Assembly (NCBI RefSeq): GCF_964340395.1
Contig: NC_135561.1
Coordinates: forward strand, 17,590,240 to 17,654,239
From: Glandiceps talaboti
Taxonomy: Eukaryota; Hemichordata; Enteropneusta; Spengelidae
DNA: 64,000 nucleotides
Direction of reading: 5' to 3'
The position numbers and the translations under genes are program-made. Position 1 is the first letter of the stretch. Every line of letters starts with the position of its first letter. Positions 13,279 through 26,635 of this stretch are shown in pieces. The notes under the pieces are model-generated. The model made no database searches and was not told the DNA's origin. It worked only from the letters and a program-made list of their open reading frames with translations.

Positions 13279-14163
13279 ACTTACACATCTGTCAGATCTA
13301 GGTATATGTTACACCTATACACATGTACAGGCATATAGGAACCTTACATACTCCTGTAACATTCACATATCTAGGTCAGGGTAGCGCACATAGCTGTACC
13401 AGCTGAGTGGAGCCACAGGTACAGTACCAGGTATGTGTACAATATCCCTGTAACAGCCCTGGCCAACGCACTTGGTGTAACATACCTAGATTTGACAGAT
13501 GTGTAACTGGTATGCCCACATCAATGTAACATGGATGTTAAAAATAGCAATGTAAGCTTTTATAACATCCACGTACACAAGCTTTTTCCCACAGCCATGT
13601 ACCAGCTATGTGAGCATATCTGTAACGTATGTCAACATTGTTGTAACAGCGATATTAACCACAGCAATGTACCACCTGTATGAGCAATGCTAGTCAGATA
13701 TAAACGAAAGAGTTGCTTCTGGGTATTATTTCACTATAGCTGTTACATGTACATGCGCAACTGTGTGCTAGGTGTGCAGTACGTAGCTATGGTACTGGGA
13801 ATGGGTGTACAAAACAGTCGTGGCACAGAGGCAGTATTCCACATCTATGCAACAGGCATATTTTTCACAACCATACACCGGGGCTGTGGAAAAGTATACC
13901 CTGTAATGGGGTGTGTGGCACATAGCTGGTACATAGTTGTGTTCTTCTTCCTAGCACTAGGATGATGAACAAGATTTCCTGCGTAATGTGCTGGCCAGAG
14001 CTGTTACAGGGATATTGTACATATAGCTGGTACAGCCCATGTGACTCCACTGTACTGGTACAGCTATATGCACAATTCTGTCCTAGGTATATATGTGAAT
14101 GTTAGAGGGGTGTGTAAGGTTCTCTGTGTAAATAGGTGTTTGACGACATACCTAGACGAGACA
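13279..14163. repeat. Inverted-repeat-rich element, probable non-autonomous DNA transposon(s)
   Basis: A 33-35 bp arm at 13,281-13,315 (ACACATCTGTCAGATCTAGG) recurs inverted at 13,474-13,506. A longer outer arm around 13,290-13,385 (containing GGAACCTTACATACTCCTG and AACATTCACATAT) pairs with 14,070-14,163 in inverted orientation. The interior is made of degenerate TGTAAC and GTACCAGCTATGTG-like blocks. No transposase frame is seen. It ends exactly where the segmental duplication begins. Confidence 0.55.
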
Positions 14164-14640
14164 GTGATTAATTGATTACTGTTGTCTTTATTTAATTATA
14201 TAATGGTGTTAGATAAAGAAAGGCAAATACAGGCAACAATACATTTCTATTGTTATTACATACATTTTACACCTGTTAGATTTAGTATTATAATAATTTC
14301 ATACAATTTATATGTGTTATCAAACAATCATATGAATAATAATAAGAATCACTCTTTCATAAACTGAATACGTTTGACATAATTTCGCTGAATTGATTAT
14401 ACTATTAGTATGATAATGTGAATGACAATATTAAACTATTCTGTTCTGAGTTTATTTACCCAAATATTAATATAATTACATATCTAGTCATAATTATCTA
14501 GTCATCACATCACTTTAATTTCTTAGTCAATTCATGCACGAATTTCCAGCATTTATGGTAGGTCCATTTTCAATTGGTGCACACGGATCTCCACCATTCA
14601 TAGCAGCCCATAGTACTTCAACGATGATGATTGATTTGTA

Positions 14641-17600
14641 TTAAGTGAAGAAGACACCATTTCCAATCAATATGATACACATTAGCCATACGTTAATGAG
14701 TATGACGTCACCCGAGTTGCAAAGATGCTCTCCACAGCACGATTTGCAAACAAAGGTTGCGCCAAATGAGTCTGTTCACAATATACAAACATGAGGCGGT
14801 TTAGTTGCATACAATGAAATGAATTATAAAATAATGACATACTAATCAAAAATTCATACAAACGTTCTTCACCAAACATAACTGCCTTTTACCATACGTA
14901 AACAATTATTTTGTGTTGTGCCGAGGTTTTCAACAGTACTGGTAGTATTACTTGCAATTGGCTCGAATGCATTTGTTGTGGGAAAGATAATAAAAACTCG
15001 CTGTAAATATCAGTTACGTAAATATATTTCTAGTTCTTAATATAAATAATAGGTAAACCGACGTTGCCTAAGCGCTATACTCATTTTTTAAGCCCTATAA
15101 ACCAACAACAACATAGGAACCACACACAACAATTCAGTTTCTATACTTACATGTTTGTGTGGTATGCTAATCTCCGATTTCAAACTGAGTGTGGCACTTC
15201 TGTTGATTATTATTTATTTGAAGTTTCCTATTTTTATCTTAAAAAAAACATCATGATGTCCAATAAGTGAAACGCCAAGGCAACTTCAATTTTCCTGTAA
15301 TTCATCGATTACTTTACAATGGTTCGTTTAATTAAGCAAACAATTCCTGATAACAATAACAGAAAGAAAAATTGTTGAATAATAAGATTTATCACTACTA
15401 TTTACTAAATACGATCTGTCCATTGGGACTTGTGTGCGACAACTAATTGCGCGTTCTAATTACCTTCCCTCATATCATCAGGTACACGATAACAATCACT
15501 TTCAGTCCAACACTCAGTAGCATTCACACACAATCGACCAATGACTATAGTATTGCCGTCTTCACCTTCATAACGAGTGACCTGGACAATTGAAAACATT
15601 ATTGTCATAATCACAAAAGTATGTATTGTAGTTATTATCGCTGTTCAATATTGTTGTCTGTTAGTGTTATGTCAGTAACCATGTTGGCGGTGATTGCGGT
15701 TGTGAACTTGTGATGATGATTTTACTCCTGTATTAACATGCCACGAGGTCATTCAATACTCTCTTCTTTCTCGATATTGTCATTCCTATCGCGAAGTAGA
15801 TCATTGCAAAACTGTTTTGTAAACGGTAATGGACAAGGACACAACAAAACTGTTTTAACATTACAATATTTAAACATTTACTTAGATTAAGCAAATATTT
15901 AGGAAGCTTGTAAATATTTATATCAAAGTGTAACTTTGACACATAAAATTAATATCCTTTTGGTGGTCTTGTAAAAATACCTATTGAAATTATTATACTT
16001 AAAGGTAAAATGCCCCTATGAAAACTATCAGTCTAGGCTATAATGGTTATGACCTTCTATCATTCAAGACCATAATGGTTATGACCTTCTATCATTCAAG
16101 ACCATAATGGTTATGACCTTTTATCATTCAAGACCATAACGGTTATGACCTTCTATCATTCAAGACCATAATGGTTATGACCTTTTATCATTCAAGGCAA
16201 CTATGGTTATGACCTTCTATCATTCAAGACCATAATGGTTATGACCTTTTATCATTCAAGGCAACTATGGTTATGACCTTCTATCATTCAAGACCATAAT
16301 GGTTATGACCTTCTATCATTCAAGACCATAATGGTTATGACCTTTTATCATTCAAGGCCATAATGGTTATGACCTTTTATCATTCAAGACCATAATGGTT
16401 ATGACCTTCTATCATTCAAGGCAACTATGGTTATGACCTTCTATCATTCAAGGCCATAACGGTTATGACCTTCTGTCATTCAAGGCCATAACGGTTATGA
16501 CCTTCTGTAATTGAAGACCATAACAGTTATGACCTTCTATCCTTCAAGGCCATAACGGTTATGACCTTCTGTCATTCAAGGCTATAACGGTTATGACCTT
16601 CTGTCATTCAAGGCCATAACGGTTATGACCTTCTGTCATTCAAGGCCATAACGGTTATGACCTTCTGTCATTCAAGGCCATAACGGTTATGACCTTCTAT
16701 CATTCAAGGCCATAACGGTTATGACCTTCTATCATTCAAGGCCATAACGGTTATGACCTTCTGTCATTCAAGGCCATAACGGTTATGACCTTCTATCTTT
16801 CAAGGCAACTATGGTTATGACCTTCTGTCATTCAAGGCCATAACGGTTATGACCTTCTGTCATTCAAGGCCATAACGGTTATGACCTTCTGTCATTCAAG
16901 GCCATAACGGTTATGACCTTCTGTCATTCAAGGCAACTATGGTTATGACCTATTATTCAAGGCCATAACGGTTATGACCTTCTATCATTCAAGGCCATAA
17001 CGGTTATGACCTTCTATCATTCAAGGCCATAACGGTTATGACCTTCTATCTTTCAAGGCAACTATGGTTATGACCTTCTGTCATTCAAGGCCATAATGGT
17101 TATGACCTTCTATCATTCAAGGCCATAACGGTTATGATCTTCTGTCATTCAAGGCCATAACGGTTATGACCTTCTGTCATTCAAGGCAACTATGGTTATG
17201 ACCTTCTGTCATTCAAGGCCATAACGGTTATGACCTTCTATCATTCAAGGCAACTATGGTTATGACCTTCTGTCATTCAAGGCAACTATGGTTATGACCT
17301 TCTGTCATTCAAGACCATAATGGTTATGACCTTCTATCATTCAAGGCAACTACAGTTATGACCTTCTGTCATTCAAGGCCATAATGGTTATGACCTTCTG
17401 TCATTCACGACCATACCGATTATGACCTTCTATCCTTCAAGACCATAACGGTTATGACTTTCTATCATTCAAGGCCATAACGGTTATGACCTTCTATCTT
17501 TCAAGGCAACTATGGTTATGACCTTCTGTCATTCAAGGCCATAATGGTTATGACCTTCTGTCATTCAAGGCAACTATGGTTATGACCTTCTGTCATTCAA

Positions 17601-19900
17601 GGCCACTACGGTTGTGACCTTCTGTCTTTCAAGGCCATAACGGTTATGACCTTCTGTCATTCAAGGCAACTATGGTTATGACCTTCTGTCATTCAAGGCA
17701 ACTGTGGTTATGATCTTCTGTCATTCAAGGCCACTACGATCGTGACCTGTCATTCAAGGCAACTATGGTTACGACCTTCTGTCATTCAAGGCAACTATGG
17801 TTATGACCTTCTATCCTTCAAGACCATAACGGTTATGACCTTCTGCAATTCAAGGCAACTATGGTTATGACCTTCTGTCATTCAAGGCAACTGTGGTTAT
17901 GATCTTCTGTCATTCAAGGCCACTACGATTGTGACCTTCTGTCAATCAAGGCAACTATTGTTATGACATTCTATCATTCAAGGCAACTATGGTTATGACC
18001 TTCTGTCCTATCCCCCAAGTCGTCGTTTCGTCAAGCTAGTGCATTGACCGTGTAAGATTTGAGTCGCTGCATTCGTCAGTCTAATTCAGACATATCCAGA
18101 AAAAAACATTAAAAACTAAAGTTTGTCCTCATGATTCTACGGTTTGATGTGACTAGATTTAGAGGTCACCAAAAATAATTTTTTTCTTCAAAATTTGGAA
18201 TAAAAACGTCATTTACGTAACGAAATTTCGCGTTATGAATAAGTGAATACGTTCAGCCCTTGCGTCTCCATGTTTATGTACGGACGCCACGTGTTGCGGA
18301 AGATCGGATTTCTCATCTCAACTTGACCATTTAATAGGAATGTTACTGTACTGTACTGACGAACATAAAAAAGTGGTTTATTCTTTTAGAACAGGTCAAA
18401 CAAATACCCATTTATCGACGACATAAAAGTCAAAACCGTACTTCCACAACCCGGAAATTCAACTGCACTTCCCAAGGCCCTAGTATTGACATGCGTGAGC
18501 TTGTAGTATGTCGACTATTAAACGCGCCAAACTTGTAACAATTTCTAATCGTGGTTGGTGATCGGGCTATGATGCTTTGATACTCGCTACAATGTTACGA
18601 TAATCTTGCTAACAGACCTACAGTTAACCCCGGTCGGGACTGTTACAATATATTATTATCACAAAATATTTCCAATTGTGTTACACTACTTTTGAAAATT
18701 GAGAGATCTTCAAAAATCACATGATTTGGTTCTTACGTGGATTATAACAACGTGCATGTGTTCTATAATGCTTAACTTGTTGGTGTAGTTTGTTTGCAGA
18801 ATTAATACGTCGTTTGCATAATTACCTTTGGTAATTATGCAACAATACAGTAAAGCAAGCTGCATGGTAGTGTGTGAAGGAAGTTAGGAAACAGATTGCT
18901 TTTCTCCCGTGTGGGAGCCATTCAGTTTACTATTAAATCGCAAGTTGCGAACTTACTCCACAAGCATCTTTATCTTCAGTGCAAACTTTCGTCTTACCCA
19001 TATAGTCAGTTTCGCATGATGCTACTGACGTGTGTGGAGGGTAACCGACACAACTGTAACACTCCAGTGCTGATGTCAATTGGACAATTAGCATAAATAC
19101 TGAAAATGAAAGAAAAGATGTATTGGGTTTTTTTGGTCAACATATAGAACTTTTTCACAAACCACACTGAGATAGTGACAGCATTGATACTGAAGTTGTG
19201 TTCATACAGATATAAATCTTTTATACTCTAATATTTAAATGTTATCAATTATTAGAAGTTTGTCAACCCATAATAACAGACACCACAGTAGTGTAAAGTC
19301 ATTTATCGACAACAGGTAAGATTCAATGAATTTAAATCATTGACAAGGAAATATTTCTAACGACGATTTTGTGTAATTTCTCTCTGTCCATATATTGAAT
19401 CATTTTTGCTAATATTCATTTACTAACAAAGTTTTTCATTTAAAACTGCACTAGCTGTAACAGGAGTATTTTTTCCGGATCACACAACCAACAATATATT
19501 CGGTGAAAATTGTTGAAATATTAATATTAATACTTAGACCTTTCACATGTTAATTAGAGGCCAGTTTCATTCATAAGTAGAACAGTGACATCGTGATTGA
19601 ATTGGGTGGTTGATTTTTGAGTACTGACGCAAAATTCAATTTATTTGGATGTATTGTACCACATTATGTAGACAGCTTCACGAACTTGGGTAGGTGATTC
19701 AATATTGTTCAGGGTTATGGGTAAGTTATCGTATCTAACAAAAACACTTTATTTTCGCACTTCTTACCACATTATAGAATTATAGTGAAATTATATCTAA
19801 ATCACGCGAGAACATATATACATTCTCTATCGTTGAAAGTTTTATTTACAGTTTCTGTCATTTATTTACCTGCTATTTGAAAGACAAATTTACACGCCAT
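14641..19900 (-). CDS. Ly6/uPAR (three-finger) domain protein, GPI-anchored, paralog 1
   Basis: Four exons on the minus strand: 19870-19900 (ATG), 18957-19099, 15464-15581 and 14641-14771 (TAA). GT-AG introns have phases 1, 0 and 1, giving 140 residues. Signal peptide MACKFVFQIAVFMLIVQLTS ends just before LECYSC, the typical LU-domain start. The LU cysteine pattern follows: CYSC, ASC, KVC, DAC, RLC, TEC, SDC, and the CKSCCGEHLCN signature at the end. The C-terminal 24 residues are hydrophobic (SGDVILINVWLMCIILIGNG and four more), as expected for GPI attachment at the outer membrane. One N-glycosylation sequon (NAT) lies in exon 3. A TTTATT (minus AATAAA) at 14,187 is a good poly(A) signal, giving a roughly 450-base 3' UTR. 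Intron 2 holds the minisatellite. The ligand is unknown. Confidence 0.9.
16035..18007. repeat. 32-bp minisatellite in intron 2 of Ly6 paralog 1 (about 60 units)
   Basis: The array is about 1.97 kb of a 32-bp unit whose core is GGTTATGACCTTC followed by TGTCATTCAAG. Three unit types differ before the core: GACCATAATGG, mostly on the left; GGCCATAACGG, in the middle; and GGCAACTATGG, scattered and richer on the right. In the middle type, arms AAGGCCATAAC and GTTATGACCTT around one G form a 23-bp near-palindrome (10 of 11 pairs). The corresponding intron of paralog 2 (43,936-44,510) has none. Confidence 0.95.
18008..18956. other. Rest of intron 2 of Ly6 paralog 1, no further gene seen
   Basis: Sequence with a few CpG-containing patches (about 18,010-18,300). 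No supported exon lies between the minisatellite and exon 2 of the Ly6 gene. Confidence 0.5.
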
Positions 19901-21649
19901 CTTGACTGCTTCTTCTAACACTTTCCTTGGTACTGAAAGACTTAATTTTCAGATTCAGAAACCTGTAAATTCAGAGTAATAAAAACAACTTAAAGTAATA
20001 CGGTGGGATTTTATTTTACTCATACCACTTATTTTGTGAATCATAAAGCACAGACTCACGAACAGGGATTAGCAATGTCATTCCTATTCTAAAGTGGTGT
20101 TGTATCTATCAAAATTAGCAAAAGATGTAATCAGTAAATCCTCAATTATACCATGCACCAGCCAAGTTGAGCCAAATATATGGAATGTATACTCTGGTCG
20201 TTCTACGTCACGACAACTCGCTTCTATGTCATCACAACGCGTGTCTACGTCACTGGTTATGCCGTGTTCGAAATATTAGTCAAAAGTTAAAAATTGCCAT
20301 TCCTTTCCCCGATTTTTAAATGATATTACTGGCACTGATATAATTATGTCATTTTCCAATATGTTTTCTTCATTCAACCGGAAATTAGTCGTAAGGGTGA
20401 ATGGTCGATATCACTGGTCGATAAAATGGTCGATATCACTGGTCGCTTAACTGGACAGTGCCTTGATCAAATGAATGGCAGTTAAGGTCAGTTGCTCTGG
20501 TTTGATGTATGATAGGTACGTTTAGCCTTGACATTATTACAGTGAATTTCATAATACCGTTCAGCTTTCCTGTTTGATAGAACCACACAGAAACCAATAA
20601 GAAACTTGACATGCTACACTTTAAGATAGCAATATTGAATATGAGCACAGTTTCTTGCTACACTTTGTCTTAAAATGCGATTTTGCTATTGAAAGGTGGC
20701 ATATGCAGTTTCTTGTTGGCTTCTTCGGGGTTGTACGTATCAAACAGAAAAGCTTAACAGTATTGTGAAATCACTGCAACATTGTTCGTGACAACACAAA
20801 CTACGTTTCCAGAACAATACCACATAGCTAACGAGACCCATTTTAACACAGTGTAACCGACATGTTTGATACAGAGAACCCCCAAATCGCCATTTCATCT
20901 ACTGAAACATTTTTACACTGTCCCAAAGCTGTAAATATCAATGTACAGGACAGTATCTATACACTGATTGATAGTAACTGAAGTATAATTTAATAACATA
21001 TCTGCCTACTGACCTGTGAGGGCATTTACATTACTCATTACTACATTTCATTTAATTAACGAGACCCATGAATGATGAGGTGTAACTGTCCTTTTCTCAC
21101 CTGGACATGTTTGCCCATTGGAAGTGGCAAGTCGTGAAAGTTAACCCCATAACTTAAGTAAAAGTTACAACAGATGAACCAGGGCCCATTGTCAATGTTT
21201 ATTCGACTGTATCAGCATTTTGAAATGTTTGGACATGTTAATTCACTGCAACGTCGAGTTATTGAAATCCTGAATTTCACGATCGTTATAATCACCCCAC
21301 CATCAGGATTAAGTCACGTGACGCAAATTTACTAATATCGAGAAGACCTTGCCTCTAAATCAACAAAACGACTACAGAACGACTACAGCCAGTTCCGTAT
21401 GTAAAACCGCTCCTAAAAAGAAAAAGTGAACGATAGTGAACACAGAATTTGGAAAATTTGCAATTTCCTATCATAGTACTGTATTTTGGAACAGTTTATC
21501 ACTTGATCTTAGAGTTAAGTCTTCTAGTAGTGATTTTCGGTACTCACTTCAGGAATTACTTTTTACAATATAAGCTATGAGCAATGTGTGAATCTTATTT
21601 ATTCATAATGTAAATCTCTCTCTACATGTATACTGCCCTCTCATCAGTA

Positions 21650-21850
21650 AAACTATATATAAAAAATTCAATTATACAAATGTTGCACTGCCAGTGTCCT
21701 AGGAGACAGACTGGACTAGCTTTGCTATTTTCCGTTCTCCCTTTACCCTTTTACCTAAGATAAGAATGTAAAATATTTCTTTTTTTTCAATGCTGTAACA
21801 AATGGGTAATACACTAAATAATAAATATAGAGTTAGACACAGACTGTAGT
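21650..21850 (+). repeat. Dispersed repeat, inverted copy at 62,495-62,660
   Basis: TTGCACTGCCAGTGTCCTAG, TTTGCTATTTTCCGTTCTCC, and AATGCTGTAACAAATGGGTA appear here. The reverse complement of all three, slightly diverged, is found in the protease intron near 62,500-62,640. Confidence 0.7.
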
Positions 21851-21899
21851 CACTTGCCTGAACCGAACACATGGCACAAACTCTTAACTAACACCACTA

Positions 21900-22400
21900 A
21901 AACGTTCCCATCAAATTTAAGACCTATCTGCCCAGTAGTTTTTTTGAGTTTAAGTTTTTTGACCAAATATCACATCTTTTGACCCAAATCATACACTGGT
22001 GGTAAGATCATTTTGATTTGAACAATTTCCCAAGTAGACACCCAAGGTAATACACCCACCAAATACCAGGGCAATCGGTCCAGCGGTTTTTTACTTTCAA
22101 TGTGTTCACACACGCACACGCACACACATCCACACGAACAGACAGTACGTACATACATACATACATACATACATATACACACGCACGCACATACATACAT
22201 ACATACATACATACATACATACATACATACATACATACATACATGCATACATGCATGCATACATGCATACATGCATGCACACATGCACACATGCACACAT
22301 ACATACATACATACATACATACATACATACATACATACATACATACATACATACATACATACACACAATCATACACACATATGTGTGTATGTGTGTGTGT
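21900..22400 (+). repeat. Dispersed repeat copy B running into a (CATA)n/(CATG) microsatellite
   Basis: 21,900-22,130 matches 12,570-12,790 (CCCATCAAATTT, CTGCCCAGTAGTTTTT, CAATTTCCCAAGTAGACACC). It is followed by CA/CG dinucleotides and a (CATA)n tract with CATG variants to about 22,360. The short ORFs across the tract are artefacts. Confidence 0.8.
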
Positions 22401-22704
22401 GGGGGGGTGTGATATCAACGATTCTGTAAAAATAATCAAAATGTCAAATTCCAAAATCACTGTGGCATTTTCTAATGTTCCTTTAATATAAATACTTTTA
22501 AACAGGCTAGTGTTAGAACATCGACGCTACAAACAGGGGTTTGTGACCAGTTATGTGGATATCAGGTGGGTTTTGTTTTCAATGAACTAACAGTTTCACA
22601 CGTACACCAGGTCGTCGACCGACACAGACAAATCCATCTTCAAAGGAGTTTAATCATGCATGTGATATATTGTTACTGAGTTACTCGGTAAATAATGACC
22701 CAAA

Positions 22705-22820
22705 GTTGAACCCGTCATGTTACTATGTACATGATCAAACCTGTCATGTTACTATGTACATGATCCAACCTGTCATGTTACTATGTACATGACCCAACCT
22801 GTCATGTTACTATGTACATT
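22705..22820. repeat. Short tandem repeat of about 29 bp, four copies
   Basis: The unit contains CTGTCATGTTACTATGTACA followed by TGATCCAAC. Four copies sit head to tail, the first starting as CCCGTCATG and the last ending in TTGG. Confidence 0.85.
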
Positions 22821-25524
22821 GGTAATGCATTTGGTGTAGGAAAGTGAAAGCTATATTTTTCAGACCTAAGTGTGCATAAAATCCTTAGTTTGCTAGCACT
22901 TCATGACTACCACAAATGTCTGACATTAGATAGTTATTGTGTTATGAGTATAAATAGATATTTGAATACACTATGTAGGTGATGTGATGTCCTTAGATAC
23001 TCCCAACAAATGTCCCCACTACAGTTTTTCACAAATCACGCATGTGAATGTGTGTTTACTCTGTGTCTGTGTTTCTGTGTATGTATCAGTGAATGACAGT
23101 TAAAACCACCACATCAAATGCCTTGGTATTAAGTGATGACTACTTATGGTGTCTAGTTGGGAAATAAACAAGATTATACCACATGTGTATGATTACATGT
23201 ATAGTCAAAATGTTTTATTTTGTTTTGTTTTCTAAAAAACTTCCTCTACAACTACTAAGTTGTTTGGGCTGAAATAGTAACATAATAGGAGTACCAAAAG
23301 AAATATTACAGTTGTGCTACAGTAACAAAAAAATTTGTACTCTTTTTAGTTACTGTAGGGGGCAGGATATTGTGCACTTTTTTTTTCTTTTTTTTTTTTT
23401 GGGGGGGGGCCATGAAATTTTTATACTTTTGAAAGGGGGGGCTGTGAAATTTTGGTCACAGTGGATGGGGGGGGGGCCAGGAAAAAAACCAAGTCAGAGA
23501 TAATTTCTCCCCAGGCCCCCCCCCCCTGCCGTAAATTCTGTCCGGTCCCTAACATCAGTATACAAAACACTTTACAAAACCAACACAATTTAAATACCCA
23601 GTAAAAAATCACTATATAAAGGACTTGTGTGTCAACTTTAGGCGTTTTTAGTTTACAGTGGTTTGTACTAAGAATTTAGACGGAAATAAATGCTGGAAAC
23701 GGGTCTTCTGTCATCGCAAAACTGGGTGTTTACATGCTTTGTGGATTCAGTATTAGTAATAGCACGTAGTGCACTGGTTTTCAAGAAATGTCTGTGTCGA
23801 GACCAGAAAAAAAACTGATAAATAGCATAGAGATATAAGATGGTCTAGTGTTGTAGTTACACCCGTTTTGGAGGATGGTTACCGAACAAATGCCGGGGAT
23901 GACAGTACCACTGATGAAAAAGTGCATCTCTCATAGATATATAGTGAACAGTCTGTAACTGTGCCAGGTAAACTCAATGGAATGCCTAGACTTGCAGTGA
24001 GTTTATGTAGACCTCAGGCGTAAACACCCTCGGTGTGCAACCTTCGGACCGGACCTTCTGTAAATAGATAGTTTTGTCTACACTGACATTCCGTCACTTA
24101 AGGTTATAGACCACGATAAAGCTAGAAAAAATTACAAAATTTTATTCTGGTTAGGAAGCGTAATAACAAATCAGTACAAGATATGTGTGTTACAGTATTT
24201 AGATGCGTCTACATTTTATATGTCAATTACCTCACATGGTTTATCACTCTGCCTGGAATGGCATCACTTCTCAAAGTCACGCTAACCATCTCATACAGTA
24301 GCCAATCAACTGACTACTCTCAACCTTGAAACCAATGAATGGTCATGAAAATCCCGCCACAGGAGATTACACCAACGTCACTGTGGCGTCACCTTGCCAC
24401 TCACTTTACTCCATTTGTATCCAAAACAACAAAAACCTCTCCAAGGCTCAACATAGCTACATTAACCGTGCCGTCAAAACGACATTTTCACGCTTTTCTG
24501 CGAACCGCTAGAAAATATCATATGATGGTGAAAAAATTACCAACGATAACGTCTTTATCTCGTTAAAATTTAGAAGTTCTAATCACCTGCAAACGTTATA
24601 AGATACTGGTACCTTGTTTTCACTGAAAGATTGACCTAAGGGAGGTGTAGTTCAGTTTGATTCTACCCTATAACACATATTTTACATGGGCACTCCAGAT
24701 TCCTCCTGCATCTTGTGTGACAAATTTATAGAAATGTCCAATATAATTACAGATTATTAGACTATATCTCAAAGCTAAATTAGTACCAATAATGTTTATG
24801 TGTTCAAAATGTAGCATCATGGTTTTGAAAGCAAACACTGTCATTGAATTCGGTGAAAAGAAACAGAATATTTTGATTTTCATTATTATCTGTTTACAAC
24901 AGAGTGTATGTCAAAAGAATGCATGGAAGGACACGATTCTGAACGAAAATATAATCTGCTTACCGTCGTGTAAACTTGGATTCTTGAAAGTACGCCTGTT
25001 AACAGTGTCTTGTCTACACGGTAGTTAAAGACTGCAGGTCAGATTGACCAACTGACTCGGGGATTGCTATTTGTTATTAACATTGCACGCGTTCTTGTTG
25101 GTGGTGGTTGTGTTGACAACGATGTTTTCAGATTGACCAACTGACTTGGGGATTGCTACTTTTGTCCTCAGTATCAACATTGCGTTGCTGGTGACAACCA
25201 TGTTTTCACATGGATTGTTAACATTCATATACACTACTACGTTTCTAAAGCAGTCTTGACCAATTGTTAGACCTCTTTGATTTGTGATCTTCTTGAGATC
25301 TTGCCAAATTTGTTCAAAAAGACGTAGGTTGGGGTCAGATGATCGAGTATTCTATGGTAGATGCTTTATTCAGTAGTACGTAATGCACTTTATATAGAGC
25401 ATGCAATTCTTGCATGAAGTGAATAATGTTTTAGACTAGTTCTGAACTCTGTCTACTACCACATTTTGTTACTGCAAATCCTAGTCTTTTCCAACTCTCT
25501 CGCCCTCTCGCCCTTTCTCCCTCT

Positions 25525-25529
25525 CTCCC

Positions 25530-25582
<53 letters not shown>

Positions 25583-25680
25583 TTGTGTCTTTATCGCTGT
25601 CTGTCTGTCTGTCTGTATGTATGTATGTATGTCTGTCTGTCTGTATGTCTGTCTGTCTGTATGTCTGTCTGTCTCCGTCC
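25525..25680. repeat. (CTGT)n/(ATGT)n microsatellite, block copy 1
   Basis: Tetranucleotide tract with interruptions. Length-variant counterparts lie at 48,655-48,730 and 52,630-52,722 in the other duplicate units. Confidence 0.9.
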
Positions 25681-26520
25681 CTCCTCCCCCTTCTTTCTAG
25701 AGAAGTTATATCGTTGATTGAATATTCGAGTTGTCTACATGTGATGCAATAACAAATCTAACGATTACCAGTAACAGCAAAATGTAGATTAACTTATATT
25801 TGGATTACAGAATCATCAGTCCTATGTAAAATATTCAAATGAAGCAAAAACAACTCGAGAAATACTACGTAAACTTAGAGCTTGATATGTTTGCATGGAA
25901 TAAATATATTACACCACAACCTCGAAACATATACTCTAAGATAAGACAGTGTATATATTACCAAGATGCAGAAGTTGAAATTGCAATACGAAGTAAAATG
26001 TATTTAGAGAAGATGGAAAATGTTGGTGTCTTTACACCTATTAAATTATACGTTAATGTTTTTGATGAGAAATGGATTCTCATGATATCACAATCAATAC
26101 CATAACCTGGCGACTTTGTATTTAGGACAATGGTTATGTGATTTACGAACTCTGTCTTATATTAAAATTGGGTGATATATCGTGAGAGGTAAACAAAAAC
26201 AACGGTGAAGTTGATTGATTAAGTGAATGCAACATATTATGGCTGTGCGTTACAGCGTACCAATTCAACATTGTCAGTCATAAGATTTCCCGACTTAAGG
26301 TGGTCAAGAAGGCGTTCTCTGGAGCGATCATCCGTGTCCCGACTCAACCGATGTGCTTTGCCAATCTAGGTCACGTCAAAACACAAGCGACCTTGTTGTC
26401 AAAATAGCTCTACTGATTGCGTCTGTTTGTTTGTCTGTTTTGTGTGTCTGTCTGTCTGTCTGTTTATGTCTTTCTCTGTTTGTCTTTGTCTGTCTGTCTC
26501 CCCCTCCCCCTCTCTGTCCT

Positions 26521-26635
<115 letters not shown>

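Noticed and set aside
16035-18007. CRISPR-like regular repeats
   Set aside because: No unique spacers; the whole 32-bp unit is repeated, and the host is an intron-bearing animal. It is a minisatellite.
22100-22491. ORFs rich in YIHT or MYVC repeats
   Set aside because: Produced by (CATA)n in every frame.
23380-23560. G-run/C-run pair with inverted look
   Set aside because: Simple homopolymer-rich sequence; no arms outside the runs.
25839-26105. 88-codon plus ORF starting MKQKQLEKYY
   Set aside because: The equivalent sequence in both other duplicate units is broken by deletions and stops; no splice or domain support.
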